A program made the translations under genes and the position numbers. The notes beneath the pieces are model-generated. The model was not told the DNA's origin. It made no database searches and saw nothing but the letters and a program-made list of their open reading frames with translations. Of a stretch of 64,000 bases of DNA, positions 18,368-27,050 are shown one piece after another. The DNA comes from Pseudomonadota bacterium (GTDB lineage Bacteria; Pseudomonadota; Gammaproteobacteria; Burkholderiales; Burkholderiaceae_C). Numbering within the stretch: the stretch's first letter is position 1; each line of letters begins with the position of its first letter. Where the stretch lies: the NCBI GenBank assembly GCA_021783695.1, contig JAJXTO010000008.1, positions 1-64,000 of the forward strand, given 5' to 3'.

Positions 18368-19540
18368 ATGTCAACTGCGACGATTCATTGGGGGCATTTC
18401 AGCGTCCCGCGTTTTTTGCGTGAAGTCTGGCAGCGAAAGCCGCTGCTGCTGCGTCAGGCGTTTCCCGGTTTCACCCCGCTGCTCAGCCGCGCGCAGTTGT
18501 TCGCGCTGGCCGGGGACGAGGACGTGGAATCGCGCCTGCTGCAGCGCAATGGGCGGCGCTGGCAGCTCGACCAGGGGCCGTTTGCGCGCAAGCAGATTCC
18601 GTCGGTGGAGCAGCGCAACTGGACTCTGCTGGTGCAGGGCGTGAACCTGCATGTGGACGCGGCCAGCGAGTTGCTGTCGCTGTTTCGTTTCATCCCCGAT
18701 GCGCGTCTCGACGATCTGATGATCTCCTGGGCTAGTGATGGCGGCGGCGTGGGCCCGCATCAGGATGCCTATGACGTGTTTCTGCTGCAGGCGGCTGGGC
18801 GCAGGCGCTGGCGCATCGGCCCCGTCACCGACCCCGCGCTGCAGCCCGGCAAGCCGGTCAAACTGCTGGCGCATTTCACCCCCGAAGAAGACCTGATCCT
18901 GGAGCCCGGAGACATGCTCTACCTGCCCCCGGGCTGGGGCCATGACGGCATTGCCGTGGGCAGCGATTGCATGACGTACTCCATCGGCTTTCGCGCGCCG
19001 CCGCAGGGCGAGTTGCTCAAGGAAGTGCTGTGGCAACTGGCCGAATCGCAGCACGGCGGGCCGATCTACACCGATCCGCCGCTGCGCGAAGGGGGCGCTC
19101 CCGCCTTGCTGCCGCCAGCGATGGTGAAGTTTGCCGCGCAGGCGTTTGCCCGGCTCAAACCCGACTCCGCCCTGTTCGAGACGGTGCTGGGCACCTACCT
19201 CACCACGCCCAAGCCGCAAGTCTGGTTTGAGGGCGCTCAAGAACGTCCCGCAAGCCTGCGGCGTGCGTGTCAGCAGACCGGCTGCCGCCTGGACCGGCGC
19301 AGCAAGATGCTCTACACCGGACAGGCCGTCTTCCTCAATGGCGAGGCTGTGCCTGCGGAACTGGCGGCATCCCGCCTGCTGCGCACTCTGGCGGATCAGC
19401 ACAGGCTGAGCGCCATGCAGGTGAGGGACGCAACTGTGGACGAACTCGCGGCCCTGGCGCAGTGGTGCGCGCAGGGATGGCTGCTGACCGGCGAAGCGGC
19501 GGCGGTTCCGGTGGCTACAAGCAAAACCCGCCGAGGCTGA
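18368..19540 (+). CDS. roxA: JmjC/cupin 2-oxoglutarate oxygenase, ribosomal protein uL16 arginine hydroxylase-like
   Basis: This 390-residue protein of the YcfD/RoxA family hydroxylates an arginine of ribosomal protein L16. Iron ligands are in HQDAYDVFLLQAAGRRRW (H-x-D) and the distal His lies after LYLPPGWGHDG; WHW-type dimer and C-terminal winged-helix regions follow. The ATG at 18368 is chosen over 18359, 9 bp upstream in frame; either is possible. One base separates its stop from the next ATG, so the two genes are probably translationally coupled. Confidence 0.88.
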   Translation: MSTATIHWGHFSVPRFLREVWQRKPLLLRQAFPGFTPLLSRAQLFALAGDEDVESRLLQRNGRRWQLDQGPFARKQIPSVEQRNWTLLVQGVNLHVDAASELLSLFRFIPDARLDDLMISWASDGGGVGPHQDAYDVFLLQAAGRRRWRIGPVTDPALQPGKPVKLLAHFTPEEDLILEPGDMLYLPPGWGHDGIAVGSDCMTYSIGFRAPPQGELLKEVLWQLAESQHGGPIYTDPPLREGGAPALLPPAMVKFAAQAFARLKPDSALFETVLGTYLTTPKPQVWFEGAQERPASLRRACQQTGCRLDRRSKMLYTGQAVFLNGEAVPAELAASRLLRTLADQHRLSAMQVRDATVDELAALAQWCAQGWLLTGEAAAVPVATSKTRRG

Positions 19541-19541
19541 C

Positions 19542-20063
19542 ATGGACCCTGCGCATCACAATGACGCGGTGCCGCAGCCAGTGCCTTTGCTGGACGTGTC
19601 ATTCGACTCCCGGTCAGATGCACATTCCGCCTTGCTCGCCCTTGTGTCGGATCAAAGCCCGGTGATGTCGTGCTTCAGCGCCGATTTCAGCGGCTGGCCT
19701 TTGCAGCAACCCGGCTTCATCCGGCAACTGCAGCAATGGGCATTGCGCGATCCAAAGCGGCCTGCCGCCCTGCGCATGTTGGCGCTGGATTGGAGCGCCG
19801 TGCGCCAGCGCTTTGCGCGCTTCTCGGCGTTCCGCCGCGACTTCGCGTATCTCGTCGATTGTCGGCAGATTTCCGAGACACAGGCCCGCGGGCTGCACGA
19901 GATGCTCTGGACACCGCACGGCGCCGTCTACGCCCACACGGCCACTTGGATGTCGGGAGAGAGGGTGCGCAGCGCCACGCGCCTGCACGCGCTGCAGCGG
20001 CGTTTTGAAGAGGCGTGGCAGCAGGCAGCACCCGCTTTTCCAGCAACGATGCTTGGATTGTGA
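19542..20063 (+). CDS. Conserved hypothetical protein downstream of roxA
   Basis: This 173-residue soluble protein has no signal peptide or membrane segment. It is rich in Arg, Trp and Ala, with a region (DPKRPAALRMLALDWSAVRQRFARFSAFRRDFAYLVD) that resembles a phospholipase D-like or DUF7931-type fold in flavour only; I do not recognise it securely. It starts 1 bp after the roxA stop, so it is very likely cotranscribed. Confidence 0.7.
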   Translation: MDPAHHNDAVPQPVPLLDVSFDSRSDAHSALLALVSDQSPVMSCFSADFSGWPLQQPGFIRQLQQWALRDPKRPAALRMLALDWSAVRQRFARFSAFRRDFAYLVDCRQISETQARGLHEMLWTPHGAVYAHTATWMSGERVRSATRLHALQRRFEEAWQQAAPAFPATMLGL

Positions 20064-20243
20064 CAAATAAACGACAGATGGTTTTTCAACCGTAAATTTG
20101 TAACACGGGGAATACCCGAACTCCATCTATACTTATGCGTGAGCTTGATATGCAAACCGGTTCTGGTTGCAGTTAGGTTCAATCAGGACGGTAAAGAATT
20201 TTTTCGGGCCCTGCCCATTTTGACTGACGCTTAGAGGAAAGTA

Positions 20244-20465
20244 ATGAAAAAGTCCATTCTGCTGGCATCGATGATTGCCGCTCTCGCCTTGGCCGCTTGC
20301 GGCAAGAAACAAGAAGCCGCCCCCGCTGCTTCGGCTCCTGCTGCTGCTTCGGCTCCCGCCGCCGCTTCGGCCCCCGCCGCCGCTTCGGCCCCCGCCGCTG
20401 CTTCGGCCCCGGCTGCTGCTTCGGCCCCGGCCGCTGCTGCTTCTGGTGCCAGCGCTGCCAAGTAA
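20244..20465 (+). CDS. Short Ala/Pro/Ser-repeat lipoprotein
   Basis: This 73-residue protein has a lipoprotein signal peptide with lipobox LAAC (Cys about residue 19), then GKKQEA, then about six tandem units of a six-residue period (S-A-P-A-A-A). No globular domain fits. It is probably a disordered periplasmic tether or spacer. RBS AGAGGAAAG lies just before ATG. It is monocistronic, with a strong terminator 25 bp after the stop. Similar small repeat lipoproteins occur in Burkholderiales without known function. Confidence 0.82.
   Translation: MKKSILLASMIAALALAACGKKQEAAPAASAPAAASAPAAASAPAAASAPAAASAPAAASAPAAAASGASAAK
20328..20435 (+). repeat. Six tandem 18-bp units inside the lipoprotein gene
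   Basis: Units of the form GCTTCGGCnCCnGCnGCn repeat six times without interruption, in frame. They differ mostly at third codon positions, which suggests the array is old or kept by selection on the protein rather than newly expanded. Confidence 0.9.
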
Positions 20466-20489
20466 TCTGTCTTCTGCAGATGCAAAAAA

Positions 20490-20511
20490 GCCGACGCGAG
20501 TCGGCTTTTTT
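20490..20511. terminator. Intrinsic terminator between the lipoprotein gene and bamC
   Basis: The stem GCCGAC/GTCGGC has a GCGA loop, with A6 before and T6 after, so it works in both directions. A second dyad GAGCCGAC/GTCGGCTC (20530-20553) lies next to the bamC stop and may pair alternatively with it. Confidence 0.9.
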
Positions 20512-20564
20512 GTTGCCCGCAATATTCTTGAGCCGACTGCAGCCGGTCGGCTCAAACGCTGGGC

Positions 20565-21713
20565 TTACTGAATCTGCTGCTGCAGGATCTGCAGGATCTT
20601 GCGTGCGTCGTCCGTCTGCAAGGGCTTGCCATCCAGCGTCTGCACCGACACCACGGTTTGCGTGCCTGATGTCTGTAGTGCGATGCGGTAGTCGGCGGGC
20701 TTGGGCTCGAAGGCCTTCTTGCCGAACAGCTTGCCAAAAAATCCGGTACTGTCCTGAGACGCCTTGAGCGCGGCCTCGGCGCTGATGTAGCGCACGTCAA
20801 ACTGGCCAGCCGAACGGTTGCGGTCGATCACGGTAAAGCCTGCGGTATTGATCGCCAGGCTGACCTTGCGCCAGGCGGTGTCGAATCCGTCCTGCAATTG
20901 CAGGACGAGGCCGTTGTCGATCAGTTGCGATGCCACCGGTTGCGCGATCTGCACCGGCTGCGCCACCTGTTGTTTGGCCGCTTCCTCGCTCATGCCCAAC
21001 GTGACCATGAGCTTGCGCAGAAAAATGGTGTTCAACTCCGGATCGGGCGTGGCCGGCTCCCATGCCGTGGTGGACTTGTCGTTGGAGTTGTACACCTCCT
21101 TCATTTTCTGGTGGGTGATGTAAATCTGTGTGCCCTTGCCATCCGGGGTGCGCTCGAACACGGTGCGGAAACGGTCGCGCGTGCCGGTGTCGTACAGACT
21201 GTCGAACACCTTGCCCAGATACTTGCGGATGAAATCCTGCGGCAGTTTGGCGCGGTTTTCCGCCCAGTCGGTTTCCATCACGCCAGTCGTGGCGTCGGCC
21301 TGGGTCAGGTAAAAGCCGTTTTCCTGCCAGAAGCCCTTGACCTTTTCCCAGAGCTGATCGGGTGTGGCTTCCACCACCAACCAGCGCTGCCCGCCGGCCT
21401 GATCGATGCGCATGCCAGGGTATTGAGGCAACACTGCTTGGGTTTTGGCGACCTGGTCGGCAGTTTGCACGCCGCGGTCATACGCCAGCGCGCTGACTGG
21501 CGCATTGGGACTGCCGGGGACGATGTATCGCTCTTGTCGCGCGAGTTGGGTCAGGTCTGGTGGCACCTCGAGCGGATTGCCTTGTTTGGCGCTTTCGTAG
21601 TCGACGCTTTTGCCTTGGACGACGGTGCTCAACGAGGAGCAGCCGCCCAGCAAGCCCGCAGCGCCCAGTGCAAGGGCCAGGGCGCTCAGTCGCCAGGATA
21701 TGGGAAGATTCAT
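20565..21713 (-). CDS. bamC: Outer membrane assembly lipoprotein BamC (NlpB)
   Basis: The protein is 382 residues. The lipoprotein signal peptide ends at the lipobox LLGGC near residue 25. The unstructured BamD-binding N-terminus (DYESAKQGNPLEVPPDLTQL) is recognisable. Two helix-grip domains follow, around residues 110-225 and 270-375. It is a subunit of the beta-barrel assembly machine at the periplasmic face of the outer membrane. It lies 29 bp after dapA, the same dapA-bamC order as in E. coli. Confidence 0.93.
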   Translation of the reverse strand: MNLPISWRLSALALALGAAGLLGGCSSLSTVVQGKSVDYESAKQGNPLEVPPDLTQLARQERYIVPGSPNAPVSALAYDRGVQTADQVAKTQAVLPQYPGMRIDQAGGQRWLVVEATPDQLWEKVKGFWQENGFYLTQADATTGVMETDWAENRAKLPQDFIRKYLGKVFDSLYDTGTRDRFRTVFERTPDGKGTQIYITHQKMKEVYNSNDKSTTAWEPATPDPELNTIFLRKLMVTLGMSEEAAKQQVAQPVQIAQPVASQLIDNGLVLQLQDGFDTAWRKVSLAINTAGFTVIDRNRSAGQFDVRYISAEAALKASQDSTGFFGKLFGKKAFEPKPADYRIALQTSGTQTVVSVQTLDGKPLQTDDARKILQILQQQIQ

Positions 21714-21742
21714 ACGCGAATGGGTCTCGAAATGTCAGGAGG

Positions 21743-22645
21743 TCAGTTGACGAGGGGCAGGCCAAGGGCCTGCATCGCCGCGCGCAGTGGCGCGTGATGC
21801 GCTGTCTGCAAAGGGGTCAGGGGCAGACGCAGACCCGGGCCGATTCGGCCCATGAGGCGCAGCGCTTCCTTCACCGGAACGGGGTTGGGGTCGCTGAAGA
21901 GCATCTGGTTGAGTTCGATCAGCGTGAAATGCAGCTTGCTGGCCTGCGCGGCATCGCCCGCCATCGCGGCATCGCACAACTCGTGCATGTGGCGCGGCAC
22001 CACGTTGGCGGTCACGCTGATGTTGCCGTGGCCGCCGAGCAGCATCAGGGCCACTGCGGTTGGGTCGTCGCCAGAGTAGATGGAAAAGCTGGGTGGCGCG
22101 CGTTTGATGAGTTGCGCCGCGCGGTCGATATTGCCCGTGGCCTCCTTGATGCCGATGATGCCGGGCACCTGTGCAAGGCGCAGCGCGGTATCGACACTCA
22201 TATCGGCCACGGTGCGGCCTGGCACGTTGTAGAGCACGACGGGAATGTCGATCGCGGCAGCGATGGCGCTGAAATGCGCCACCATGCCCTCTTGCGTGGG
22301 CTTGTTGTAGTAGGGCACGACGCTGAGCACGCAGTCCGCGCCGACGGCCTGACAGTGCTGCGACAGTTCGATGGCTTCGCGCGTGGAGTTGGCGCCGGCA
22401 CCGGCCATGACCGGCACGCGCCTGGCGGCCTGCTCGACGACCACGCGAACGATTTCGATGTGTTCGGCAACGGGAATGGTGGGCGACTCGCCCGTGGTGC
22501 CAACCGGGCTGATGCAGTCTGTGCCCTGCTCGATGTGCCAGTCGACCAGCTTGCGCAGCGCGGGATAGTCCACGCTGCCATCGGAGTGCATAGGAGTCAC
22601 CAGGGCGACGATGCTGCCGCGAATGACCAGAGGTTGGGAGGACAT
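21743..22645 (-). CDS. dapA: 4-hydroxy-tetrahydrodipicolinate synthase
   Basis: This 300-residue TIM-barrel enzyme condenses pyruvate with aspartate semialdehyde in lysine/diaminopimelate synthesis. Visible motifs are GTTGESPT, the catalytic Tyr in [12 protein letters not shown] and the Schiff-base Lys in [11 protein letters not shown] take the ATG at 22645; the track start at 22669 is a TTG overlapping the methyltransferase stop. It sits 20 bp after that gene and 29 bp before bamC. Confidence 0.95.
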   Translation of the reverse strand: MSSQPLVIRGSIVALVTPMHSDGSVDYPALRKLVDWHIEQGTDCISPVGTTGESPTIPVAEHIEIVRVVVEQAARRVPVMAGAGANSTREAIELSQHCQAVGADCVLSVVPYYNKPTQEGMVAHFSAIAAAIDIPVVLYNVPGRTVADMSVDTALRLAQVPGIIGIKEATGNIDRAAQLIKRAPPSFSIYSGDDPTAVALMLLGGHGNISVTANVVPRHMHELCDAAMAGDAAQASKLHFTLIELNQMLFSDPNPVPVKEALRLMGRIGPGLRLPLTPLQTAHHAPLRAAMQALGLPLVN

Positions 22646-22665
22646 TGTTCTGCCAGTGCTGCGTG

Positions 22666-23229
22666 TCAAATCGGTAGATTGTATCGGTCTGCCGCGTGGG
22701 CGCTGGCGCGCTCGCGTACCGCGGCGATGCGCTGCACGAAAGCGGGCTGCGGCGCGCTCACATAGCCGTCTTCAAACGCCAGAACACGCAGTGCGGGCCG
22801 CACCGCGTCGAGCAGTTCGCCGGGGCGCAGCAGGAACGCGGGATTGGACGGCTTGCCGAGGCTGGCTTGCCCGAGGGCGAAAGTTTCATACAGCAGCACA
22901 CCGCCCGGCGCCACGGCCTGCACGATGTGCGGCAGCAAGGGGCGCCAGAGGTAGTTGGTCACAATCACGGCGTCGAAGGTTTGGTGCGCGTAAGGCCAGA
23001 GGCCGCATTCCAGATCGGCAACGCGCACCTGCGCGATGTCGCGCAAACCGGCCAGCGCCTCGGCGTTGCGATCCACCGCGAACAGGGAGAAGCCGCGCTG
23101 CTGCAGCCAGCGCACATGGCGGCCCGAGCCGCAGGCCACGTCGAGCACGCTGCCGCCAGCGCGCAATAGTTGGGCGTGGCGCACGATCCAGGGCGAAGGG
23201 GGCAGGGCGTGGGAAGGATCGGGAAGCAT
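22666..23229 (-). CDS. Class I SAM-dependent methyltransferase
   Basis: The protein is 187 residues. Motif I is [15 protein letters not shown] and motif II is [10 protein letters not shown], followed by the acidic DLE and the post-II strand [15 protein letters not shown]. The layout is like the TehB/UbiE-related small methyltransferases; the substrate is unknown. I chose the ATG at 23229 because homology-like sequence starts at [12 protein letters not shown]; 23262 is an alternative. It is the first gene of the operon with dapA and bamC, divergent from galE. Confidence 0.82.
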   Translation of the reverse strand: MLPDPSHALPPSPWIVRHAQLLRAGGSVLDVACGSGRHVRWLQQRGFSLFAVDRNAEALAGLRDIAQVRVADLECGLWPYAHQTFDAVIVTNYLWRPLLPHIVQAVAPGGVLLYETFALGQASLGKPSNPAFLLRPGELLDAVRPALRVLAFEDGYVSAPQPAFVQRIAAVRERASAHAADRYNLPI

Positions 23230-23318
23230 GGAAGCATCGTAGCGGTGGCGCGCGTGCATCATTCTTGCAAGGCAGAATAGGGGAAACCCGCTCTCCACTT
23301 TCACAGAAAAACGACCCC

Positions 23319-24341
23319 ATGACCTCAGCCCCCATCCTTGTCACCGGCGGCGCCGGCTATATCGGCTCGCATACCTGCGTTGCCCTGATCGAAGCGGGTT
23401 ACACCCCACTGGTGTATGACAACCTGTGCAACAGCAGCGCGGAATCGCTGGCGCGGGTGGAGCGCATCACCGGCAAGCGCCCGGCTTTCATCCAGGCCGA
23501 TATTCGCGATGCGGCAAAGCTCGACGCCGTGTTCGCGCAGCACAGCATCGACGCGGTGATCCATTTTGCCGGGCTCAAGGCCGTGGGCGAATCGGTGGAA
23601 AAGCCGCTGATGTATTACGACAACAACGTCGGCGGCACCGTGGTGCTGTTGCAGGCTATGCAGCGCGCGCAGGTCAACAATCTCATTTTTTCGTCCTCCG
23701 CCACGGTGTACGGCGACCCCGCCTCTGTGCCCATCCGCGAAGACTTTCCGCTCAGCGCCACCAATGCCTATGGCCGCAGCAAGCTGATGATCGAGGAAAT
23801 CCTTGGCGACCTGCATCGTGCCGAGCCGCACTGGCGCATTGCCCGGCTACGCTACTTCAATCCGGTGGGCGCGCACGAAAGCGGCCTGATCGGCGAAGAC
23901 CCGCGCGGCATTCCCAACAATCTCATGCCCTACATCACCCAGGTCGCGGTGGGGAGGCTGCAAAAGCTGCGCGTCTTTGGCGGTGACTGGCCCACGGCGG
24001 ATGGCAGCGGCGTGCGCGACTACATCCACGTCATGGATCTGGCCGAAGGGCATGTGGCCGCGCTCAGACACCTGCTGGCGCACGAGGACATGTTCACCGT
24101 CAACCTGGGCACCGGCCAGGGCTATTCGGTGCTGCAGATGGTGCAGGCCTTCGGCAAGAGCATCGGGCGGGAGCTGCCTTATGAAATCGTGGCGCGCCGC
24201 CCGGGCGACATTGCCGAGTGCTGGGCCGACCCGGCGGCGGCCAAGGCGCTGCTGGGCTGGAGCGCCAAGCGCGGCCTCGACACCATCTGTGCCGACGCCT
24301 GGCGCTGGCAGCAGGGCAACCCGGAAGGCTATGGCGCCTGA
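23319..24341 (+). CDS. galE: UDP-glucose 4-epimerase
   Basis: This 340-residue short-chain dehydrogenase-type epimerase interconverts UDP-glucose and UDP-galactose for envelope polysaccharide. It has the NAD+ motif GGAGYIGSH, the SSATVYG serine, the catalytic YGRSK (Tyr-x-x-x-Lys) and the substrate loop RYFNPVGAHESGLIGEDP. The start at 23319 gives the standard length. The track's 576-residue form adds antisense sequence of the methyltransferase gene. Confidence 0.95.
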   Translation: MTSAPILVTGGAGYIGSHTCVALIEAGYTPLVYDNLCNSSAESLARVERITGKRPAFIQADIRDAAKLDAVFAQHSIDAVIHFAGLKAVGESVEKPLMYYDNNVGGTVVLLQAMQRAQVNNLIFSSSATVYGDPASVPIREDFPLSATNAYGRSKLMIEEILGDLHRAEPHWRIARLRYFNPVGAHESGLIGEDPRGIPNNLMPYITQVAVGRLQKLRVFGGDWPTADGSGVRDYIHVMDLAEGHVAALRHLLAHEDMFTVNLGTGQGYSVLQMVQAFGKSIGRELPYEIVARRPGDIAECWADPAAAKALLGWSAKRGLDTICADAWRWQQGNPEGYGA

Positions 24342-24345
24342 ATTC

Positions 24346-24457
24346 AACCCAGATTGTCCACCAGGCGGCGCTGCGCGCCTGCGCGGGCTCTGGCGGGGAT
24401 TTCGGGGTGTCTTTGCCCCCGCGCCAACATCCCGCGCCCTATTGAACAATCTGGGTT
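24346..24457. mobile_element. Candidate MITE-like element or insertion-sequence remnant
   Basis: A perfect 12-bp inverted repeat, AACCCAGATTGT and ACAATCTGGGTT, bounds a 112-bp segment. The match extends to 14 of 15 when the inner side is included. The inside is GC-rich and strongly self-complementary, with no coding capacity. No clear target-site duplication is visible. It starts 5 bp after the galE stop, so it could also act as a terminator-like structure. Confidence 0.4.
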
Positions 24458-24489
24458 CTACGATCTTGCAAGTCGTTGATGCCCCGCTC

Positions 24490-24519
24490 TTGCGCCCGGT
24501 GCCAGCACGGCGCTATGGT
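24490..24519 (+). promoter_or_regulatory. Candidate dps promoter
   Basis: TTGCGC and TATGGT are separated by 18 bp and lie 33 bp upstream of the dps ATG. Matches to the sigma-70 consensus are moderate. No convincing OxyR site is seen. Confidence 0.4.
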
Positions 24520-24551
24520 GTCCACAGCATCAATCCAATGAAAGGATCATC

Positions 24552-25055
24552 ATGAACAAAAGCACCCTGCATGCATCTTCGACCCCGATCCACATCGGTA
24601 TTTCAGACGATGATCGCGCCAAGGTTGCCGAGCAGTTGTCGCACCTGCTGGCCGACACCTACACGCTCTATCTCACCACGCACAACTTCCACTGGAACGT
24701 CACCGGGCCGATGTTCAATACCCTGCATCTGATGTTCATGGATCAGTACACCGAGCTGTGGAACGCGGTCGATCCGATTGCCGAGCGCATCCGTGCGCTC
24801 GGGTTTTCCGTGCCGGGTTCCTATCATGGTTTCAGCTCGCGCTCCAGCCTGGCCGACGTGCCGGCGCTGCCGCCCAAGGCGCAGGACATGATCGCGATTC
24901 TGGTCAAGGGCCACGAGGCCGTGGCCAAGACCGCGCGTGCCGTGTTCACCGTGGCCGATGCGGTCAACGACCAGCCCACTGCCGACCTCATGACACAGCG
25001 CCTCGACATCCACGAAAAAACCGCCTGGATGCTGCGCTCGCTCCTCGAGGGCTGA
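24552..25055 (+). CDS. dps: Dps-family DNA-protecting ferritin-like protein
   Basis: The protein is 167 residues. The ferroxidase-site His and Asp/Glu residues appear in TTHNFHWNVTGPMF and LHLMFMDQYTELWNAVDPIAERIRALG. Dps dodecamers oxidise and store iron and protect DNA during oxidative stress and stationary phase. The N-terminal tail has few lysines, so direct DNA binding is uncertain. AAAGGA stands 6 nt before the ATG. Confidence 0.94.
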   Translation: MNKSTLHASSTPIHIGISDDDRAKVAEQLSHLLADTYTLYLTTHNFHWNVTGPMFNTLHLMFMDQYTELWNAVDPIAERIRALGFSVPGSYHGFSSRSSLADVPALPPKAQDMIAILVKGHEAVAKTARAVFTVADAVNDQPTADLMTQRLDIHEKTAWMLRSLLEG

Positions 25056-25091
25056 TGCAGGCAATGTTTCCTGCGCGGCGATAATCCGCGC

Positions 25092-25949
25092 ATGGAACGT
25101 CTGCGCTTCTGGCTGGCCTTGATCCGTTGGGACAAGCCAGTCGGCTCCCTGCTGTTGTTGTGGCCGAGCCTGTCGGCCTTGTGGATCGCCAGTGATGGCC
25201 GCCCAGGCTGGTGGCTGGTCATCGTGTTCGTCGCGGGCACCTTTCTCATGCGCTCTGCCGGTTGCGCCGTGAACGATGTGGCCGATCAGGATTTCGACCG
25301 CGCGGTGCGTCGCACCGCGCAGCGGCCGGTGACATCCGGCAAGGTGTCCACCCGTGAAGCGCTGCTCGTGGGGGCCGTGTTGGCGCTTGCCGCATTCGGT
25401 CTGGTGCTCACCACCAATGCGCTGACCATCCAGATGTCGGTGGCTGCACTGCTCATCGCCATCGCTTACCCCTATACCAAACGCTGGCTGGCGCTGCCGC
25501 AGGCCTATCTCGGCGTGGCGTTCAGCTTCGGGATTCCCATGGCCTTCGCCGCGGCGCGCGGCGAAGTGCCGCTGCTGGCCTGGGTGCTGCTGCTGGGCAA
25601 TCTGTTCTGGGTGCTGGCCTACGACACCGAATACGCCATGGTCGATCGGGAAGACGATCTCAAGGTGGGCATCAAGACCTCGGCCATCACCTTCGGCCGC
25701 GCTGACGTGGCGGCGGTGATGGCGAGCTATGGCGCCTATCTCCTGCTGTGGGCTGCGGCGGGCTGGGCGCTGCAACTGGCCTGGCCCTACTACCTTGGTA
25801 TTGCGGCGGCGGCGGCGCAGGCCGCGCATCACTACACCCTGATCCGCAACCGCAATCCGGTGCAGTGCTTTCGCGCCTTTCGCCTCAATCACTTTCTGGG
25901 GCTGGCGGTGTTTGTCGGGGTTGTGGCGGCATACGCCGTCAGGACGTGA
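25092..25949 (+). CDS. ubiA: 4-hydroxybenzoate octaprenyltransferase
   Basis: This 285-residue membrane prenyltransferase makes the first committed ubiquinone intermediate. Both Asp-rich motifs are present: [19 protein letters not shown] near residue 65-85 and [19 protein letters not shown] near 180-200. About eight membrane helices are predicted by eye. It starts 36 bp after dps. Its 3' end overlaps the convergent purC by 11 bp. Confidence 0.94.
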   Translation: MERLRFWLALIRWDKPVGSLLLLWPSLSALWIASDGRPGWWLVIVFVAGTFLMRSAGCAVNDVADQDFDRAVRRTAQRPVTSGKVSTREALLVGAVLALAAFGLVLTTNALTIQMSVAALLIAIAYPYTKRWLALPQAYLGVAFSFGIPMAFAAARGEVPLLAWVLLLGNLFWVLAYDTEYAMVDREDDLKVGIKTSAITFGRADVAAVMASYGAYLLLWAAAGWALQLAWPYYLGIAAAAAQAAHHYTLIRNRNPVQCFRAFRLNHFLGLAVFVGVVAAYAVRT

Positions 25950-26823
25950 GTCGTTCCAGCGCCTCGCGGTAGCGCGCTGTCGTCTGTTCGATGACTTCAG
26001 CAGGCAGCGTCGGCGGCGGTGGCTGTTTGCCCCAGCCGGGCACGCCTTCGAGCCAGTCGCGCAAAAATTGCTTGTCGAAGCTCGGTGGCGAACTGCCCTC
26101 CATCCAGGTATCCGCAGGCCAGAAACGTGAGGAATCCGGGGTGAGCACCTCGTCCATCAGCGTGAGGGTGCCGTTCTCGTCCAGGCCGAATTCGAACTTG
26201 GTGTCGGCGATGAGGATGCCGCGTGTCGCGGCATAGTCGGCAGCGCGCTGATAGAGGGTGATACTCACGTCGCGCACGCGTGCGGCGAGATCTGCGCCGA
26301 TGGCCTGTTCCATTTGGGCGAAGGAAATGTTCTCGTCATGCTCGCCCAGCTCGGCCTTGGTCGCCGGGGTGAAAATGGGACTGGGTAGCTTGCTGGCGAG
26401 TTTCAGCCCGGCGGGCAGGGCAACGCCGCACACAGCGCCGCTGGTCTGATAGTCCTTCCAGCCGGAACCGGCGAGATAGCCGCGTACCACGGCTTCCACC
26501 GGCAGGGGCCTGAGGCGCTTGACCACCATGGCGCGGCCGCGCACTTGATCGCGTTCATCGGGCGCCACCACGGTTTCAGGATCGACTTCGAGCAGATGGT
26601 TGGGCACCACATCGTGCAGCAGGCCGAACCAGAACCGCGCCATGCGGGTGAGGATCTCGCCCTTGCCGGGGATGGGCTCGGCCATGATGACGTCGAAGGC
26701 CGAGATGCGGTCGGTCGCCACCATCAGCATGCGGCCGTCGCCGACGGCGTAGTTTTCGCGCACCTTGCCGCGTGACAGCAGGGGCAGGGAACGCAGGGAG
26801 GATTGCAGCAGGGCGGTCATCAT
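25939..26823 (-). CDS. purC: Phosphoribosylaminoimidazole-succinocarboxamide synthase
   Basis: This roughly 294-residue SAICAR synthase of purine synthesis uses ATP and aspartate. Motifs include [13 protein letters not shown] at the nucleotide site, [12 protein letters not shown] and [14 protein letters not shown]. Two adjacent ATGs (26823 and 26820) are possible; GAGAA is 7 nt from the first. The track start at 26952 adds noncoding sequence. It overlaps ubiA tail-to-tail and is separated from purEK by cnoX. Confidence 0.94.
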   Translation of the reverse strand: MMTALLQSSLRSLPLLSRGKVRENYAVGDGRMLMVATDRISAFDVIMAEPIPGKGEILTRMARFWFGLLHDVVPNHLLEVDPETVVAPDERDQVRGRAMVVKRLRPLPVEAVVRGYLAGSGWKDYQTSGAVCGVALPAGLKLASKLPSPIFTPATKAELGEHDENISFAQMEQAIGADLAARVRDVSITLYQRAADYAATRGILIADTKFEFGLDENGTLTLMDEVLTPDSSRFWPADTWMEGSSPPSFDKQFLRDWLEGVPGWGKQPPPPTLPAEVIEQTTARYREALERLTS

Positions 26824-27019
26824 GGGCAGGTTCTCATCGCTGAAAAAGAGATTGTAGAAATCTGCGCTGCCGCGCTTGCAGGGTTGAGTGTTGCATCGCG
26901 CCCGTCCCACAATGCGTCTGCCGTGTGTGCGGCGACAACGGAGACCCGACATGGCTGGGGCAGTTTCTCAAGCTGCTGGGCACGCAGATCGTGCTGTGAC
27001 GTTGGCGCAGACGCCATGA

Positions 27020-27048
27020 AAAACGCCGACTTGAAGTCGGCGCTTTTT
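27020..27048. terminator. Bidirectional intrinsic terminator after cnoX
   Basis: The stem CGCCGACTT/AAGTCGGCG is flanked by AAAAA on the left and TTTTT on the right. It ends the minus-strand cnoX 3 bp after its stop and could end any short plus-strand transcript from the purC upstream region. Confidence 0.92.
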
Positions 27049-27050
27049 GT

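Noticed and set aside
20133-20555. Minus-strand ORF with Gly/Arg/Ser repeats
   Set aside because: It is the reverse of the Ala-repeat lipoprotein array and has no RBS or signal.
22611-23318. 5' extension of galE in the track
   Set aside because: It is antisense to the methyltransferase gene and very Arg-rich. GalE starts at 23319.
25243-25256. TTTCTCATGCGC inside ubiA, similar to the repeat end
   Set aside because: It lies in conserved UbiA coding sequence and lacks the partner arm and the GGGGCGG core.
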